A stretch of DNA of 64,000 nt from Lepturacanthus savala (lineage: Eukaryota > Chordata > Actinopteri > Scombriformes > Trichiuridae): the NCBI GenBank assembly GCA_030544235.1, contig CM060465.1, positions 35,008,488 through 35,072,487 on the forward strand, written 5' to 3'. The notes beneath the pieces are model-generated. The model ran no database searches. It saw only the letters and a program-made list of their open reading frames with translations, and was not told the DNA's origin. The translations under genes and the position numbers were made by a program. Positions within the stretch are counted from its first letter, which is position 1. Each line of letters starts with the position of its first letter. Below are positions 44,820 through 55,500 of this stretch, piece after piece.

Positions 44820-45990
44820 AAGAAGTCCACAACCTAAAGATCATCAGTTTATTATTATAGAGACTAAAGAAACCAGGAAATAATCAGAGAAGAGAAGCTG
44901 GAACCAGAGAATTTGGACATTTTCTTATTAAATAATGACTCAAATCGATTAATCGATTACCAAAATAGTTGGCGATTAATGTAAAAGTTTCAACTAATCG
45001 ATTAATCGACTAATCGTTGCAGTTCTATTTTAGTTTATAATGATCTTTCTAGAACTTTGCACTAAAATCACTTCCTCATTCTTTATATTATAGACACTAA
45101 AGTTACAACTATTGACTGTTTTGATAGTTGATTAATTGATTAGTCATTGGCAAATAATTGATTAATCGCTGCAGCTCTACAAGTCAATCAACAGAAAATG
45201 TCTGTTTTAAGAAAAGTAAATTCTAAACAAGTTATCCAAAACTAAATAAATAGTAAATTATCAATAAAAAGGCCAAAATTAAGTAAGATGCTAAAAATAA
45301 CCAAATATCAAATTGAGAAACAATTAATCAATTAGTTGTTTGGTTCATTAAATGGTGTAAAATGTTGATCAATGTTTCCCAAAGATGAAAATTCAACCTT
45401 AAATGTCTTTTTTTGTCCAAAGATCATCAGTTTATTATTATAGAGACTAAAGAAACCAGGAAATAATCAGAGAAGAGAAGCTGGAACCAGAGAATTTGGA
45501 CATTTTCCTCTTAAAAATGACTCAAATCGATTAATCGATTACCAAAATAGTTGGTGATTAATGTAATAGTTTCAACTAATCGATTAATCGACTAATCGTT
45601 GCAGTTCTATTTTAGTTTATACTGATCTTTCTAGAACTTTGCCCTAAAATCACTTCCTCATTCTTTATATTATAGACACTAAAGTTACAACTATTGACTG
45701 TTTTGACAGTTGATTAATTGATTAGTCATTGGCAACTAATTGATTAATCTTTGCAGCTCCACAAGTCAATCAACAGAAAATGTCTGTTTTAAGAAAAGTA
45801 AATTCTAAACAAGTTATCCAAAACTAAATAAATAGTAAATTATCAATAAAAAGGCCAAAATTAAGTAAGATGCTAAAAATAACCAAATATCAAATTAAGA
45901 AACAATTAATCAATTAGTTGTTTGGTTCATTAAATGGTGTAAAATGTTGATCAATGTTTTTCAAAGCTGAAGATTCAACCTAAAATGTCT
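44820..45990 (+). repeat. 582-bp tandem duplication containing a TIR unit
   Basis: TTGCAGTTCTATTTTAGTTT is found at 45018 and 45600, 582 bp apart. The whole intervening block (CACTTCCTCATTCTTTATAT, ACAAGTCAATCAACAGAAAA, AATAAAAAGGCCAAAATTAA) is nearly identical between copies. The duplication is recent. Confidence 0.9.
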
Positions 45991-46839
45991 TTTTTTGTCC
46001 AAAGATCATCAGTTTATTATTATAGAGACTAAAGAAACCAGGAAATAATCAGAGAAGAGAAGCTGGAACCAGAGAATTTGGACATTTTCTAATCAAAAAT
46101 GACTCAAATCGATTAATCGATTATCAAAATAGTTAATGATTAATGTAATAGTTGGTAAATAATCAATTAATCAATTAGCCAATCAACACTATATGTTGAA
46201 AAAGTAAATTATAAATGATAAATTGATTAAAATCAAGAAAAAAAACAAGAAATTAACATCTATCTTTATAGTTGACTAATCTATTGATTATTGAACTGAT
46301 TAATCAGTTAGTTGGTTCATAAAATGCTGATCATTCTTTGATTTTCTACCTCAGATTATGATTTTTTTTAGAGAACATAGATTTGATAAACAGATTTAAA
46401 AAGCTGGAACCAGAGAATTTGAACATTTTCTTCTTAAAAATAATTCAAATCGATGAATCAATTAATCGATTAATCATTTAGATATTCTAAATTACAACCA
46501 CTACATCTAAAAATCTAAATGGAATTTAACTATATTTCATAGATTTAGTCGACAGATTATCATTGACTCTATAAAATCAAACTTTCTAGCTTATCATGAG
46601 TAGAACTGCGACGATTAGTTGATTAATCGATTAGTTGTTTGGTTCATTAAATGGTGTAAAAATGTTGATTTTAGCTGAAGATTCAACCTAAAACCAGGAA
46701 ATAATCAGAGAAGAGAAGCTGGAACCAGAGAATTTGGACATTTTCTACTTAACATGACTCAAATTGATGAATCGATTATCAAAATAGTCGATTAATCGAT
46801 TAATCAATGAATTGTTGCAGCTCTAAATGACACAACAAC

Positions 46840-47700
46840 TTTTTTTTTGTCCACAACTCAAAGATCATCGATTTACTATTATAGAGACTAAAGAAACCAG
46901 GAAATAGAAGCTAGAACCACAAAATCTAGACATATTATTCTTAAAAATAATTCAAATCGATTAATCGATTAATCAACTAATCGTTGCAGCTCTAAATGAC
47001 ACTAATTCTCTTTACCAGTTTGGTATTAAACTGATTTACAACCACTACAGCTAAACATATGATTAGCATTTAACTATATTTCATAGTTTTAGTTGACAAA
47101 TTATCATTGACTCTATAAAATTAAACTTTCTAACTTATCATTAGTTGATTAATCGATTAGTTGGTTGGTTCATAAAATTATGTAAAACGTCTTTTTTTTG
47201 TCCACAACTCAAAGATCATCAGTTTACTATTATAGAGACTAAAGAAACCAGGAAATAGAAGCTAGAACCACAAAATCTAGACATATTATTCTTAAAAATA
47301 ATTCAAATCGATTAATCGATTAATCAACTAATCATTGCAGCTCTAAATAACACCAATTCTCTTTACCAGTTTGGTATTAAACTGATTTACAACCACTACA
47401 GCTAAACATCTGATTAGCATTCAACTATATTTCATAGTTTTAGTTGACAAATTATCATTGACTCTATAAAATTAAACTTTCTAACTTATCATGAGTAGAT
47501 TAGTTGATTAATCGATTAGTTGGTTGGTTCATAAAATGATGTAAAACGTCTTTTTTTTGTCCACAACTCAAAGATCATCAATTTACTATTATAGAGACTA
47601 AAGAAACCAGGAAATAGAAGCTAGAACCACAAAATCTAGACATATTATTCTTAAAAATAACTCAAATTGATTTGTTGATTAATGGAATAGCTGTCAATTA
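46840..47700 (+). repeat. Triplicated ~355-bp TIR unit plus linker
   Basis: GTCCACAACTCAAAGATCAT recurs at 46849, 47200 and 47559 (351 and 359 bp). All three share the unusual body GAAGCTAGAACCACAAAATC then TAGACATATTATTCTTAAAA, and the linker TAGTTTTAGTTGACAAATTA. This is a private sub-variant, so this amplification is local. Confidence 0.88.
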
Positions 47701-47835
47701 ATCGATTAATCAACTAATCATCGCAGCTACGCTTCTGTTTATGTTCACAAATACCAGACATCTTTCTAGAATTCCCAAACTCACAGAGAAGAGAAGCTGG
47801 AACCAGAGAATTTGGACATTTTCTTCTTAAAAACC

Positions 47836-48300
47836 CGTCCACAACCAAAGAATCTTCCTTCAGATTCAACTCTCGCTGCCCTTTTCCTCCTCATGAATAA
47901 TCCAGACTCCGTTGAACCACTGACACGTTTCTCCATCACACCCAAACTCTGCCGTTAACCCTCGACTCGTAATAATATGCACGAAGCCTCGTTTTTCTCC
48001 CTGACGGATGTTTGTCAGGCAGCGGTTGATGTTTGGTGATTTCCAGCGTTTGATCCTCTCGGTCTAGACTTCGGTAATGAGAACAACGAGGCTGGTATCT
48101 TCATCCACGTCCTAATTATCTGCTGTTTACTATTCATATGAACTCCTCTGCAATCTCTCTGTGCTAGGAGAGAGAATCCGATGTGTAATGATGAGGCTGG
48201 AGTCGTCTCTGTTGTGTCTGTTGGCATCGAGCTGCACTCAGACTCAGCACTAAAAACATGATATTAGCTGATAGTCATCTGCTCACAAGCAGTGGTGTGC
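47836..48300. other. Non-repetitive stretch, no recognised gene
   Basis: Contains element Z copy 2 at its left end. From 48080 to 48200 the sequence (GGTATCTTCATCCACGTCCT, AATTATCTGCTGTTTACTAT) looks unique and possibly constrained. A 70-codon minus frame has no recognisable domain. Confidence 0.4.
47860..47992 (+). repeat. Diverged duplicate element Z, copy 2
   Basis: CAGATTCAACTCTCGCTGCC, CTCATGAATAATCCAGACTC, a CTGCCGTTAACCC segment, and TAATATGCACGAAGCCTCGT with TT correspond in order to 44409-44520. It begins immediately after a TIR-unit body (TTTGGACATTTTCTTCTTAA). Confidence 0.6.
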
Positions 48301-49545
48301 CCTCCAAGAGGCAAAACACATGCTAAAGTGCCTTCTTGGAGCCAAAACATGTGCTAAAGTTCCCTCTAGGAGCAAAAAATGTATCTTAAAGTGTCCTCTA
48401 AGAGTCAAAACAGGTGCTAAAGTCCCTTCATGGCAGCTAAAACGTGTGCTAAAGTGCAATCTTCAATCTAAAATACATGCTAAAGTGTCCTCTAGGAGCC
48501 AAAGTGCATGCTCATGGCAGCCAAAACGTGCGCTAAATTGCCCTCTAGCAGCCCAAATGAATGCTAAAGTGCCCTCTTGGGAGCTAAAAAGCGTGTTAAA
48601 GTGCCCTCTTAGAGCTTAAAAAAATGTGGTAATGTGCCAAAATGTGTGATAAAGCACCCTCTTGGAAGCCAAAGCTCATGCTAAAGTGCCCTCTTGGGAG
48701 CTACAACCGTGTTAAAATGCCATCTAAAAGCCAAAACACGAGCTAAAGTGTCCTCATGGCAGCCAAAATGTGTGTTTAAGTGCCCTAGGAGCTAAAATGT
48801 GGGATAAAGTGCCCTCTAGGAACCAAAATGCATGCTCAAGGTACCTCTTGAGAACCAAAACATGTGCTAAAGTGCCCTCTTGGGAGCTAAAACGTGTGCT
48901 AATGTGCAATCTTGGAGCCAAAATACATGCTAAAGTGCCCTCCAAACAAAACATGTGCTAAAGTGCCCTCTAGGAACCAACACATGTGCTAAAGTGCCCT
49001 CTAGGAACCAACACATGTGCTAAAGTGCCCTCTAGGAACCAACATATTCTAAGGTGGCCTCTAGGAACCAACACACGTGCTAAAGTGCCCTCTAGGAAGC
49101 AACACACGTGCTAAAGTGCCCTCTAGGAACCAACACATGTGTTAAAGTGCCCTCTAGGAACCAACACATGTGCTAAAGTGCCCTCTAGGAACCAACACAT
49201 GTGCTAAAGTGTCCTCTAGGAACCAACACACATGCTAAAGTGCCCTCTAGGAACCAACACACATGCTAAAGTGCCCTCTAGGAGGCACAACAAGCCCTCA
49301 TGGCAGCCGAAATGTATGCTTAAGTGTCCAAGGACCAAAATATATGTAAAATGACTTCTTGAGAGTAAAATAGCAGATTAAAGTGCCCTCTTGGAGCTAA
49401 AACAAAAAGTGATAGTGCCCTCTATGAGCTAAAAACATGCTAAAGTGCCCTCATGGCAGCCAGAATGTGTGCTTAAGTGACCAGGGAGCCTAAATGCTTG
49501 CTAAATTGCAATCTTGGAGCCACAATAAATGCTAAAGTGCCCTCT
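48300..49545 (+). repeat. ~31-bp minisatellite, block 4
   Basis: About 38 units. Between 48955 and 49280 there is a homogenised core of about eleven near-identical units (AAGTGCCCTCTAGGAACCAA, CACATGTGCT), flanked by more diverged units. This is the pattern expected when an array grows from its centre. Confidence 0.95.
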
Positions 49546-50480
49546 TCTGTGGCGAAGGTGTTCATATATTTTCCTTTTCCACCGCTGCCCTTCAGAAAGT
49601 CAGTGAATTAGCAGATTGCAGCAGCAGCTCCTGCCGCCAGGAGCAGCATCCTGGCTGTAATTAGCCTCATGCATAAGTCAGAGCGGCCTCCGTCGGAACG
49701 CCGGCTTCATGTCGACATAATGACATGCAAGGTTTGTCGGAAGCCATTAGTGCTGCCGCTTTGTCCCAGAAAACATGACGCAGGCGGTTACATCACCTCC
49801 AGAGTTCGCTGCTGCCACATGTGTCCGTCAGGGCCTAAAGAAGCGTCCTCTGACCCCCTTTTCTTTTTGTTTCATTAGCTATGCAACAAGAGGGCTGATT
49901 CCAGACCTTTTCAGGGGATCCAGAGGGAACGGGTTTGTTCGTTTGGGACCGGGGTGGAAAAACCAACCCGTTTTTGTTGGCGAATGCTAATGTCGCCACC
50001 ACATCAATGGGCTCCTCAACCCCAGGAACCAGGATCTCAGAGGCCTGGTCCAGCAGAAACACACAAACCCACCAGCTGGTTTCACTGGTCTGAGGAATGA
50101 AGGGACGGCTCCAAATGTTTTGTCCTTCTCTGGTTCTCATTAGACTCCCTCCCTCTCTTTTCCTGCCGCCTCTACCCCCCTTTTTGTCCCCGTCTCGGCC
50201 TGAAAAACAAGCGTCCGAATAAAGTGTTGAGTCAATACGAGCAGTCGGGCTCCAGTTAATGTACAATCACAATCTGTAGCGTCATGCAGCGTTAGCGCTT
50301 CCAGTCAATGCCGCTGGTTAAGATGCTTTATCGTGTCAACTAATGAAAACATCCAGAGAATCAGACGTGTTGAAGCTGTTTTAATGGTCCATTCGTCCAG
50401 AGATTGTTGAAATTCGCTCATTAAGTATGAAAACCTGAATTATCTGCTTTTTTGAGAGCATCAACGAGGTTGATTGATCG
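49546..50480. other. Non-repetitive, higher-GC stretch
   Basis: The part 49580-49800 (CTGGCTGTAATTAGCCTCAT, GTCGACATAATGACATGCAA, GCCATTAGTGCTGCCGCTTT) is unique-looking with TAATTA and ATGCAA sites. It is a good candidate for a conserved non-coding element. Small frames run on both strands. Confidence 0.4.
49835..50266 (-). CDS. Unrecognised open frame, 143 codons (weak)
   Basis: This is the longest open frame in non-repetitive DNA of the window. It has a Gly/Arg/Lys-rich patch (residues about 26-42, KKGGRGGRKREGG), followed by a segment with ordinary composition (ILVPGVEEPIDVVATLAFAN). I know no family that matches, and there is no signal peptide or membrane segment. Given the length of sequence scanned, one frame of this size by chance is plausible. 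Confidence 0.15.
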   Translation of the reverse strand: MYINWSPTARIDSTLYSDACFSGRDGDKKGGRGGRKREGGSLMRTREGQNIWSRPFIPQTSETSWWVCVFLLDQASEILVPGVEEPIDVVATLAFANKNGLVFPPRSQTNKPVPSGSPEKVWNQPSCCIANETKRKGGQRTLL

Positions 50481-51935
50481 ATTAGTTGTTTGGTTTACGA
50501 CTTTGGTGCATGTAATCTATTATCATCTATTATAATCAACTATTATAATCAATTAATCTATTGATTATTAAAACGACTAATCAATTGGTTGTTTGGTTCA
50601 TAAAATGGTGTAAAATGTCAATCACCATTTCCCAAAGCTGAAGATTCGATTGACTAATCGACTAATCAACTAATGACTATTCTAAACGTTGATTATTGAA
50701 ACGATTAATCAATTAGTTCATCGACTAATTGTTGAAGCAATTTAGTTGATGTCAGTTTCATAAATCACCCAGTTTAACCATTATATTGATTAGTTGTTAA
50801 AAAAACATAAAAAAACAGAAATATCACAATAACTAGAGCTGCAACTATTGAAACGATTAATCGATTAATCAATTAGTTCATAAAATGGCGTAAAACATAG
50901 ATCAGTGTTTTCCAAAGCTAAAGATTCAACCTAATTTGGAATTTGGGCATTTTCTTCTTAAAAAATGACTCATATCAACTAATTGATCGAAATAGTTGAA
51001 GGTTAATGTAATCCTGACCAACTAATCGATTAATCAACTAATCGTTGCAGCTTATCCAATGTTTGACTTTAGTTTTTACTTTTTAGTCTCACATTTTTTG
51101 ACTATCTAGTATTTTTTTCAGCTTTTGTGAGACAGAAAGTCAAAAATACAACATTATGATTAAATAAATAACTCACAATTAAACTATCGATCATTGAAAC
51201 GATTAATCGATTAGTTGTTTGGTTCATTAAATGGTGTAAAAATGTTGATTTTAGCTGAAGATTCAACCTAAAATGTCTTTTTTTTGTCCAAAGATCATCA
51301 GTTTATTATTATAGAGACTAAAGAAACCAGGAAATAATCAGAGAAGAGAAGCTGGAACCAGAGAATTTGGACATTTTCTACTTAAAATGACTCAAATTGA
51401 TTAATCGATTATCAAAATAGTCGATTAATCGATTAATCAATGAATTGTTGCAGCTCTAAATGACAAATTCTCTCAAATCAGTTAATTAAGTATTGCTAAT
51501 AGTTCTAATAGACAGATTATTAAAGACTATAAAATCAAACCTTCTAATCTTCTTAAAAACGACTCAAATCGATTAATTGATTATGAAAATAGTTGGCAAT
51601 TAATCAATTAATCAACTAATTATTGCAGCTCTATATGACACAAATCCTCTTTACTATGGCCAGTTTGGTATCCAACCAATATTTATAGTTGTTATGATAC
51701 TCGATTAATCTATTGATTATTTAGACAATTATTCGATTAGTTGGAACCAGAGAATTTGGACATTTCCAATACTCGATCCTCAATTTAGTTAATTAATGCA
51801 ATAATTGATTAATCAACTAATTGTCAGTTTGGTATCAAACCAATATTTAGATATCCTGATTTATAACCACTAGAAAACCACTAAAAGCCAGGACTATAGT
51901 TTGCCACTAATCGATTAATCGACTGGTGGCTGCAT
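50481..51935 (+). mobile_element. TIR-unit cluster 10
   Basis: Units and half-units: left ends near 50838 and 51195, right ends near 51045, 51450, 51625. The variant linker ACAAATTCTCTCAAATCAGT, then TAATTAAGTATTGCTAATAG at 51464 is shared with the cluster at 62.7-63.1 kb, linking the two arrays 11 kb apart. Confidence 0.8.
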
Positions 51936-52470
51936 CTGCTATCCCAGCAGTGTTAGCATCAGCAGTGTTAGCATCAGCAGGTAAACAGGCTGATTGAATG
52001 AAACGGCAGCAGCAGCACTCACTGCTTCCCATCCCTTGCCAAAGCCTAATGGGATTTCTCGGGTTTTAAATGCACTTCACTCAGCGCTAATGCTAAAGCT
52101 AAACTATTGATCCACAAACAATTTAGCCGTCCAGCTGTCCAGGGAAAGAGGGAAAACAGGACGCCGCTAAATGTATAATGAGGCTTCCAGGCTCCTCAGT
52201 ATTCGCTCCGTGTGCCTGGAGCTTCGCCTTCAGGCTCTTTTCTTCGATTAACCCTGTATGCAGCCACTTCTACGGAGGGCGAGGGGTCGGCCGCCTCAAG
52301 AACTGGTGCATTTCCCACCGAGGACGTCTGATTAGTCTCTGAATTCCCCTTTGACACCTCAGTCGTTTAGAAGTTCCACCTCTCGCCGGTGACGGGTCTC
52401 GGCTGCGGTTTAGTTCCTTAAAAAGGCCAAAACTGTCAAGGACGACTTGAAAAGAAGCGTGGTGGCACGT
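51936..52470. other. Non-repetitive, higher-GC stretch
   Basis: CAGTGTTAGCATCAG occurs twice at 51948-51980. From 52180 to 52400 the sequence (TATTCGCTCCGTGTGCCTGG, TTCGATTAACCCTGTATGCA) appears unique. No frame is recognised. Confidence 0.4.
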
Positions 52471-52630
52471 TTGTGAACCTTTACATGTGAAGCAGCATCA
52501 GCATGTTGATGATGCTCTCGTCTCCCGGCGCCATGGCAACAAGGCCTCGCTCAAAAAAAAAAAAAAGGCCCCAGGAGCCGGGTCCCAAAGAGGAGGACGG
52601 TTCTGGAGCTAATTGGATGATTTGAAGACA
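52470..52630 (+). repeat. Duplicated block W, copy 1
   Basis: GTTTGTGAACCTTTACATGT, GATGATGCTCTCGTCTCCCG, GCGCCATGGCAACAAGGCCT, AAGAGGAGGACGGTTCT and GAGCTAATTGGA. It is about 85-90% similar by eye to 53857-54005, with a poly-A insertion in this copy. GCGCCATGGCAAC is close to an RFX-type palindrome. Confidence 0.8.
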
Positions 52631-52639
52631 GAAAATCCT

Positions 52640-52790
52640 CATGAACTGCAAAAAAAAAAGTCTTATCTTAAGCTTAAAGTGAAAATATCTTGTTTTTGGT
52701 GATAATTTAGCTCATTTCAGTTTTTTTTTTCCCTGATTTTGGTCAATTTAGTCTTGCTTTTAGAAAACAAGGTCACCCCCTCAAGGCACA
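52640..52790 (+). mobile_element. Possible CTGCAAAAAA-type non-autonomous element
   Basis: Starts AACTGCAAAAAAAAAGTCTT, continues AAATATCTTGTTTTTGGTGA and ends near TTAGTCTTGCTTTTAGAAAA. Similar phrases occur at 61848-61990. ACTGCAAAAA starts are typical of a group of small fish elements. Confidence 0.4.
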
Positions 52791-52799
52791 ATTTTTGAA

Positions 52800-53765
52800 A
52801 AACGCTTGCTAAAGTGCCATCCAGGAGCCAAAATGTGTGCTAAAGTGGCTTCTAATAGCCAAAACCTTTGCTAATGTGCCCTCTAGAAGGTAAAACATGG
52901 GCTAAAGGAGTCAAACACATTATAAAATGCCTTCTTAGAGCCAAAATGTACGCTAATGTGCCCTCTAGGAGCCAAAATGTATGTATAAGTGTCCTCTAGA
53001 AGCCAAAACCTGTGCTAAAATGTCCTCTAGTGTCCTCTAGGAGCTAAAACATGGGCTAAAGTGCCCGCTAGGAGTCAAAACACATAAACTACCCTCTAGG
53101 TGCCAAAACCTGTGCTAAAGTGCCCTCTAGAAGGTAAAACATTGGTTTAAGTGCCCGCTAGGAGTCAAACGCATTATCAAATGCCTTCTTGGAGCCAAAG
53201 CATGTGCTAAAGTGCCCTCTAGGAGCTAAAATATGGGCTAAAGCGTCTGCTAGGAGTCAAAAGGCATTATAAACTACCCTCTTGGTGCCAAAACCTTTGC
53301 TAAAGTGCCCTCTAGAAGGTAAATCATTGGCTAAAGAGCCTAAACCTTTGCTAGTGTCTTCTCAGAGCCAGAACATGTGCCCTCTAGGAGCCAAAACCTT
53401 TTGCTAAAGTGCCCTCTAGGAGCCAAAATGTGTATATAAGTGCCCTCTAGATGATAAAACATGTGCTAAAATGCCCTCTAGGAATCAAATGCATTATAAA
53501 ATGCCTTATTAAGTGCCCTCTAGAAGCTGAAACGTGCAAATGTAATCTCTAGGAGCCACAACACATGCTAAAGTGCCCTCTAGGAGCTGGTAACTTGCCC
53601 TCCAACCAAAACCTTTGCTAAAGTGCCCTCTAGGTGATAAATCACCATGCCAGTGACACGCTCTTGACAGCAGTTTATTTCTCCCTTTGTTAAAATGCCC
53701 TCTAGAAGCTAAAACAAGTGCTAAAGTGCCCTCTAGATGAAAAGCATGTGCTAAATCAGCAAACT
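52800..53765 (+). repeat. ~31-bp minisatellite, block 5
   Basis: About 28 units with wide divergence, many of them AAAGTGCCCTCTAGAAGGTA and CAAAACCTTTGCTAAAG forms. The block lies between the two W duplicates. A second-order phrase (AGTCAAACGCATTATCAAAT / AGTCAAACACATTATAAAAT) recurs three to four times. Confidence 0.93.
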
Positions 53766-53856
53766 AGTGACAAGCTGTTGGATTCACTTAAGGATTCCCT
53801 TAAAACCCAACAACAAATCAACATGGTTGCACATCCTTGCAGAGATTGCATCGGTC

Positions 53857-54005
53857 TGTTTGTGAACCTTTAAATGTGAAGCAGCATCAGCATGTCGATG
53901 ATGCTCTCGTCTCCCGGCGCCATGGCAACAAGGCCTCGCTCAGAAACGGCCCCAGGAGTGGCCTGGTCCCAAAGAGGAGGACGGTTCTTTGAGCTAATTG
54001 GACGG
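53857..54005 (+). repeat. Duplicated block W, copy 2
   Basis: GTTTGTGAACCTTTAAATGT, GATGATGCTCTCGTCTCCCG, GCGCCATGGCAACAAGGCCT, AAGAGGAGGACGGTTCTTTG and AGCTAATTGGACGG. See copy 1 at 52470. Confidence 0.8.
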
Positions 54006-54520
54006 TTTGTTCTTTCTCTGAGACGCTAGAAGACAAAACAGGGTTCAGAGTCAGAGAAGGAGATGAGATTTAAACAAACTACTGTACGTTTGACTCTGGT
54101 TGTCATGGTGATTTGGTGATTTAAGGTAATTATCTCCTGCTTGTTTGAGGCAAATAAAAATCAGAGACAGCCACACGTGCATTAAGACTCACAATCCAGT
54201 GATTACTGTAGATTAAAGAGGATTAAATCCAGAACAATGCAGTCCATTACTGAGAGTATCACTGGTGATGAATATAGAGGTGATCTAATCGTCCAGATGA
54301 TGCTAAATACCTGCTTTCATGTGCAAATTATGGAAAAAATGACTAATATGTCAGAGGGACATGGATGTTAATGGCAGGAAGAGGATTATTTCTGTTTATC
54401 TAATAAATAAATATCTAATCTGGTCCATACATTTATTTATATGACGAACAATATCACTGTATTTTATTATAGAGAAATGTTTATTTTTGGATTTTGGGGA
54501 CGATAAATACACTTCAGAGA
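54006..54520. other. Non-repetitive stretch, no recognised gene
   Basis: Unique-looking sequence with no gene seen. Confidence 0.4.
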
Positions 54521-55500
54521 GACTCTATGAGCTAAAACATCTGCTAAAGTGCCCTCTAGAAACCAGAATGTGTATTAAAGTGCCCTCTAGGTGCCAAAAT
54601 ATGTTCTAATGTTCCCTCTAGAAACAAAAACATGTGCTAAAGTGCCCACTAGTAAACAAATGATGTGCAAAAGTGCCCTATAGAAGCCAAAATAATGCTA
54701 ACGTGCTTTCTAGGAGCCAAAACGTGCTAAATTGCCCTCTAGAAACCAAAATGTGCCCGCTAGGAGCCAAAACATGTGCTAAAGTGCCCTCTAGCAACAA
54801 AAGCTCGTGCTAAAGTGGCCTCTAGTAGACAGATGATGTGCTAAAGTGCCCCCAAGAAGCCGAAAATGTGTGATTAAGTGCTTTCTAGGAGCCGAAACAT
54901 GTGCTAAAGTTCCCTCTAGGTGCCAAAATGTGTGCTAAAGTGCCCTCTAATAGACCGATGATGTGTTAAAATGCCCTCTCTGCACCACAACATGTGCTAA
55001 CGTGCCCTCTAGCAACAAAAGCTTGTGCTAAAGTGGCCTCTAGTAGACAGATGATGTGCTAAAGTGCCCTCTAGAAGCCAATATGCCTTCTAAATTGCCC
55101 TCTAGAAGCCAAAATGTGTATTAAAGTGCCCACTAGGAGCCAAAACATGTGCTAAAGTGCTCGCTAGTAGACAAATGATGCTCTAAAGTGCCCACTATGA
55201 GCCAAAACCTTTGCTAAAGTGGCCTCAAGAAGCCAAAATGTGTATTAAAGTGCCCTCTAGGAGCCAAAACATGTGCTAAAGTGCTCGCTAGTAGACAAAT
55301 GATGCTCTAAAGTGCCCTCTATGAGCCAAAACCTTTGATAAAGTGCCCTCAAGAAGCCAAAATGTGCTTTCTAGAAGCCGAAACATGTGCTAAATTACCC
55401 TCTAGAAACCAAAACGTGTATTAAAGTGCCCTCTAGCAGCCAAAACATGCGATAAAATGCCCTCTAGGAGCCAAATGCATGCTAAAGTGCCCTCTTGAGT
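54521..55500 (+). repeat. ~31-bp minisatellite, block 6
   Basis: About 30 units, distinguished by a sub-variant GTAGACAGATGATGTGCTAA that recurs at about 54830, 55050 and, modified, near 55165 and 55285. This gives a local higher-order period of 110-220 bp. It ends with GCATGCTAAAGTGCCCTCTT at 55476. Confidence 0.93.

Larger units (their letters stand above)
44551..47835 (+). mobile_element. TIR-unit cluster 9 (largest)
   Basis: Contains at least eight units. Left ends lie near 44746, 46604 and 47150, right ends near 45020, 45602 and 46985. Two internal tandem amplifications are listed separately. Some units carry a variant left end, GAGCTGCAACTAACGACGGT (44746), joining two half-sites. No coding capacity. 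Confidence 0.85.
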
